From contig JAEWLD010000224.1 of the NCBI GenBank assembly GCA_023393485.1, positions 1 through 6,854 on the forward strand: a DNA stretch of 6,854 nt. Reading direction: 5' to 3'. The stretch comes from Bacteroidota bacterium. Its GTDB lineage: Bacteria > Bacteroidota > Bacteroidia > Flavobacteriales > Flavobacteriaceae. Positions 5,869 to 6,854 of this stretch are shown one piece after another; position 1 is the first letter of the stretch, and every line of letters starts with the position of its first letter. A program made the translations under genes and the position numbers. The notes beneath the pieces are model-generated. The model did not search any database. It was not told the origin of the DNA and saw only the letters and a list, made by a program, of their open reading frames with translations.

Positions 5869-6854
5869 ATGGATTTTACGCTACTTATTGTCATCATCGT
5901 CCTGGCGCTCATCTTTGATTACATCAACGGATTTCATGACGCAGCCAATTCGATCGCCACGATTGTCGCAACAAAAGTACTGACGCCGTTTCAGGCAGTA
6001 CTTTGGGCGGCGGCATTTAACTTCCTTGCTTATTGGGTTTTCGGATTTGGCGTCGCTGATACCGTTGCAAAGACGGCACACACCGCAAGCATTGACCTTG
6101 TCGTGATTTTGGCCGGTGTGATTGCGGCCATCATTTGGAATTTATTTACATGGTGGCGCGGAATTCCGTCGTCATCGTCACATACATTGATTGGCGGATT
6201 TGCCGGTGCCGCCATCGCTCACGGTTTTTATGGCGTTGTCGATGCCGGGCACGCCGGACTGAAAATCGTAAACTGGTACAAGGCCGCGAAGGCTGGTGAA
6301 TTGCTGCCTTCGGGATTGCTTATCATCATCGGATTTATCGCGCTCGCGCCATTGCTGGGAATGATCATTTCGTATTTCATCTCGATTTGGGTGATGTATT
6401 CGGCGCGCAAAAGCGTTTATCCAAAGATTTTCACGATCGTACTGATGTTGATGGTCTTTTGGTTCCTGGCGTCGGTCATGGTTCCATATAGCGAGATAGA
6501 AAAGCCAAGGTTCCAGAGCCCGTTTTGGAGCGTCGTGACCGAACCGCACAATATCAAGTGGTTTTTGGTTGCGTTGATTTTTAGTAGTATTTCGTTCTTC
6601 AATTTATTGTTCAGTTCATTTTCGACGGCAACGTCCGAACGGATTCTTAAAAGGATGCAATTATTATCTTCGGCGACGTTCAGTCTGGGCCACGGCGGAA
6701 ATGATTCGCAAAAAGTTATGGGCATCATTGCCGCAGCCGTTACCGTTTATGTCAGGGCCAATCCAAACGTGGACATGTCAATTGGGTGGCTGGACTTAAA
6801 TGTAGATATTGACAAAGGCACGATGCCGGGCTGGATTCCGATTACCTGCTATAC
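5869..6854 (+). CDS. PiT-family inorganic phosphate permease (3' end outside window)
   Basis: The first 328 residues of a low-affinity inorganic phosphate transporter are present, and the frame is open to the window edge. The N-terminal PiT signature is NGFHDAANSIAT (20-31). GIPSSSSHTLIGGFAGA (98-114) follows, and the inverted-repeat counterpart of the signature is GHGGNDSQKVMGII (274-287). Hydrophobic spans are visible at about 3-20, 44-60, 72-94, 105-120, 148-178, 188-207 and 231-250. The Asn/Asp pairs of the two signatures are the expected phosphate- and ion-binding residues. By family logic a final two or three helices remain beyond the window. This is the short type paired with a separate DUF47 protein, as in the rhizobial orfA-pit pair, although a C-terminal fusion beyond the edge cannot be excluded. 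The ATG is 6 nt after the DUF47 stop with no strong Shine-Dalgarno site, suggesting coupled translation. Whether it uses protons or sodium cannot be read. Confidence 0.95.
   Translation, partial: MDFTLLIVIIVLALIFDYINGFHDAANSIATIVATKVLTPFQAVLWAAAFNFLAYWVFGFGVADTVAKTAHTASIDLVVILAGVIAAIIWNLFTWWRGIPSSSSHTLIGGFAGAAIAHGFYGVVDAGHAGLKIVNWYKAAKAGELLPSGLLIIIGFIALAPLLGMIISYFISIWVMYSARKSVYPKIFTIVLMLMVFWFLASVMVPYSEIEKPRFQSPFWSVVTEPHNIKWFLVALIFSSISFFNLLFSSFSTATSERILKRMQLLSSATFSLGHGGNDSQKVMGIIAAAVTVYVRANPNVDMSIGWLDLNVDIDKGTMPGWIPITCY

Noticed and set aside
1..6854. CRISPR arrays, insertion sequences, tRNA or rRNA genes, riboswitches
   Set aside because: No regularly spaced repeats, transposase motifs, terminal inverted repeats, cloverleaf sequences or long structured leaders were seen. 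Nearly all the sequence is accounted for by the seven genes, and the longest gap (4996-5211) holds only promoter-type signals.

Overview
The window looks like a piece of a Bacteroidota chromosome with moderate GC, probably from a Flavobacteriia-like lineage. Two promoter -7 elements match the Bacteroidota consensus TAnnTTTG exactly. Leaders are A-rich and lack strong Shine-Dalgarno sites. The encoded proteins (DUF47/PiT pair, short M1 peptidase, MCC-type carboxyltransferase, Lys/Ala-rich basic protein) are all families found in that phylum. The placement is inference from gene content and promoter style.

Layout. Positions 1-4119 hold four genes on the minus strand. In transcription order they are an acyl-CoA carboxylase beta (carboxyltransferase) subunit (4119-2491), an 89-residue unknown membrane protein whose ATG overlaps the carboxylase stop by one base (2491-2222), a secreted M1-family metallopeptidase of 540 residues (2170-548), and a DoxX-type four-helix membrane protein (493-65). 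A rho-independent terminator lies at 3-27. The gaps are -1, 51 and 54 nt with no internal terminator seen, so one polycistronic message is possible, but only the first pair is clearly coupled.

Positions 4204-4995 (minus) encode a very basic, low-complexity, histone H1-like protein. It has an Ala/Lys/Pro-rich N-terminal part with one AT-hook-like core and an almost pure Lys/Asp/Glu tail. It has its own hairpin terminator (4175-4198) and its own -7 element (5038-5045).

Positions 4996-5211 form a divergent intergenic region with back-to-back promoters and an unusual cluster of TGTC/GACA half-sites. To its right, on the plus strand, are a DUF47/PhoU-like protein (5212-5862) and, six bases later, a PiT-family inorganic phosphate permease (5869 onward) cut by the window edge. 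These two are a standard low-affinity phosphate uptake pair, with the DUF47 protein as the likely regulator of the permease.

The window is mostly ordinary housekeeping and metabolic DNA. I saw no mobile element, CRISPR array, tRNA or rRNA, and no clear undescribed multi-gene system. The points most worth a second look are the bipartite basic protein and its A-free coding tract, the translationally coupled orphan membrane protein behind a lone carboxyltransferase gene, and the half-site cluster in the divergent promoter region.
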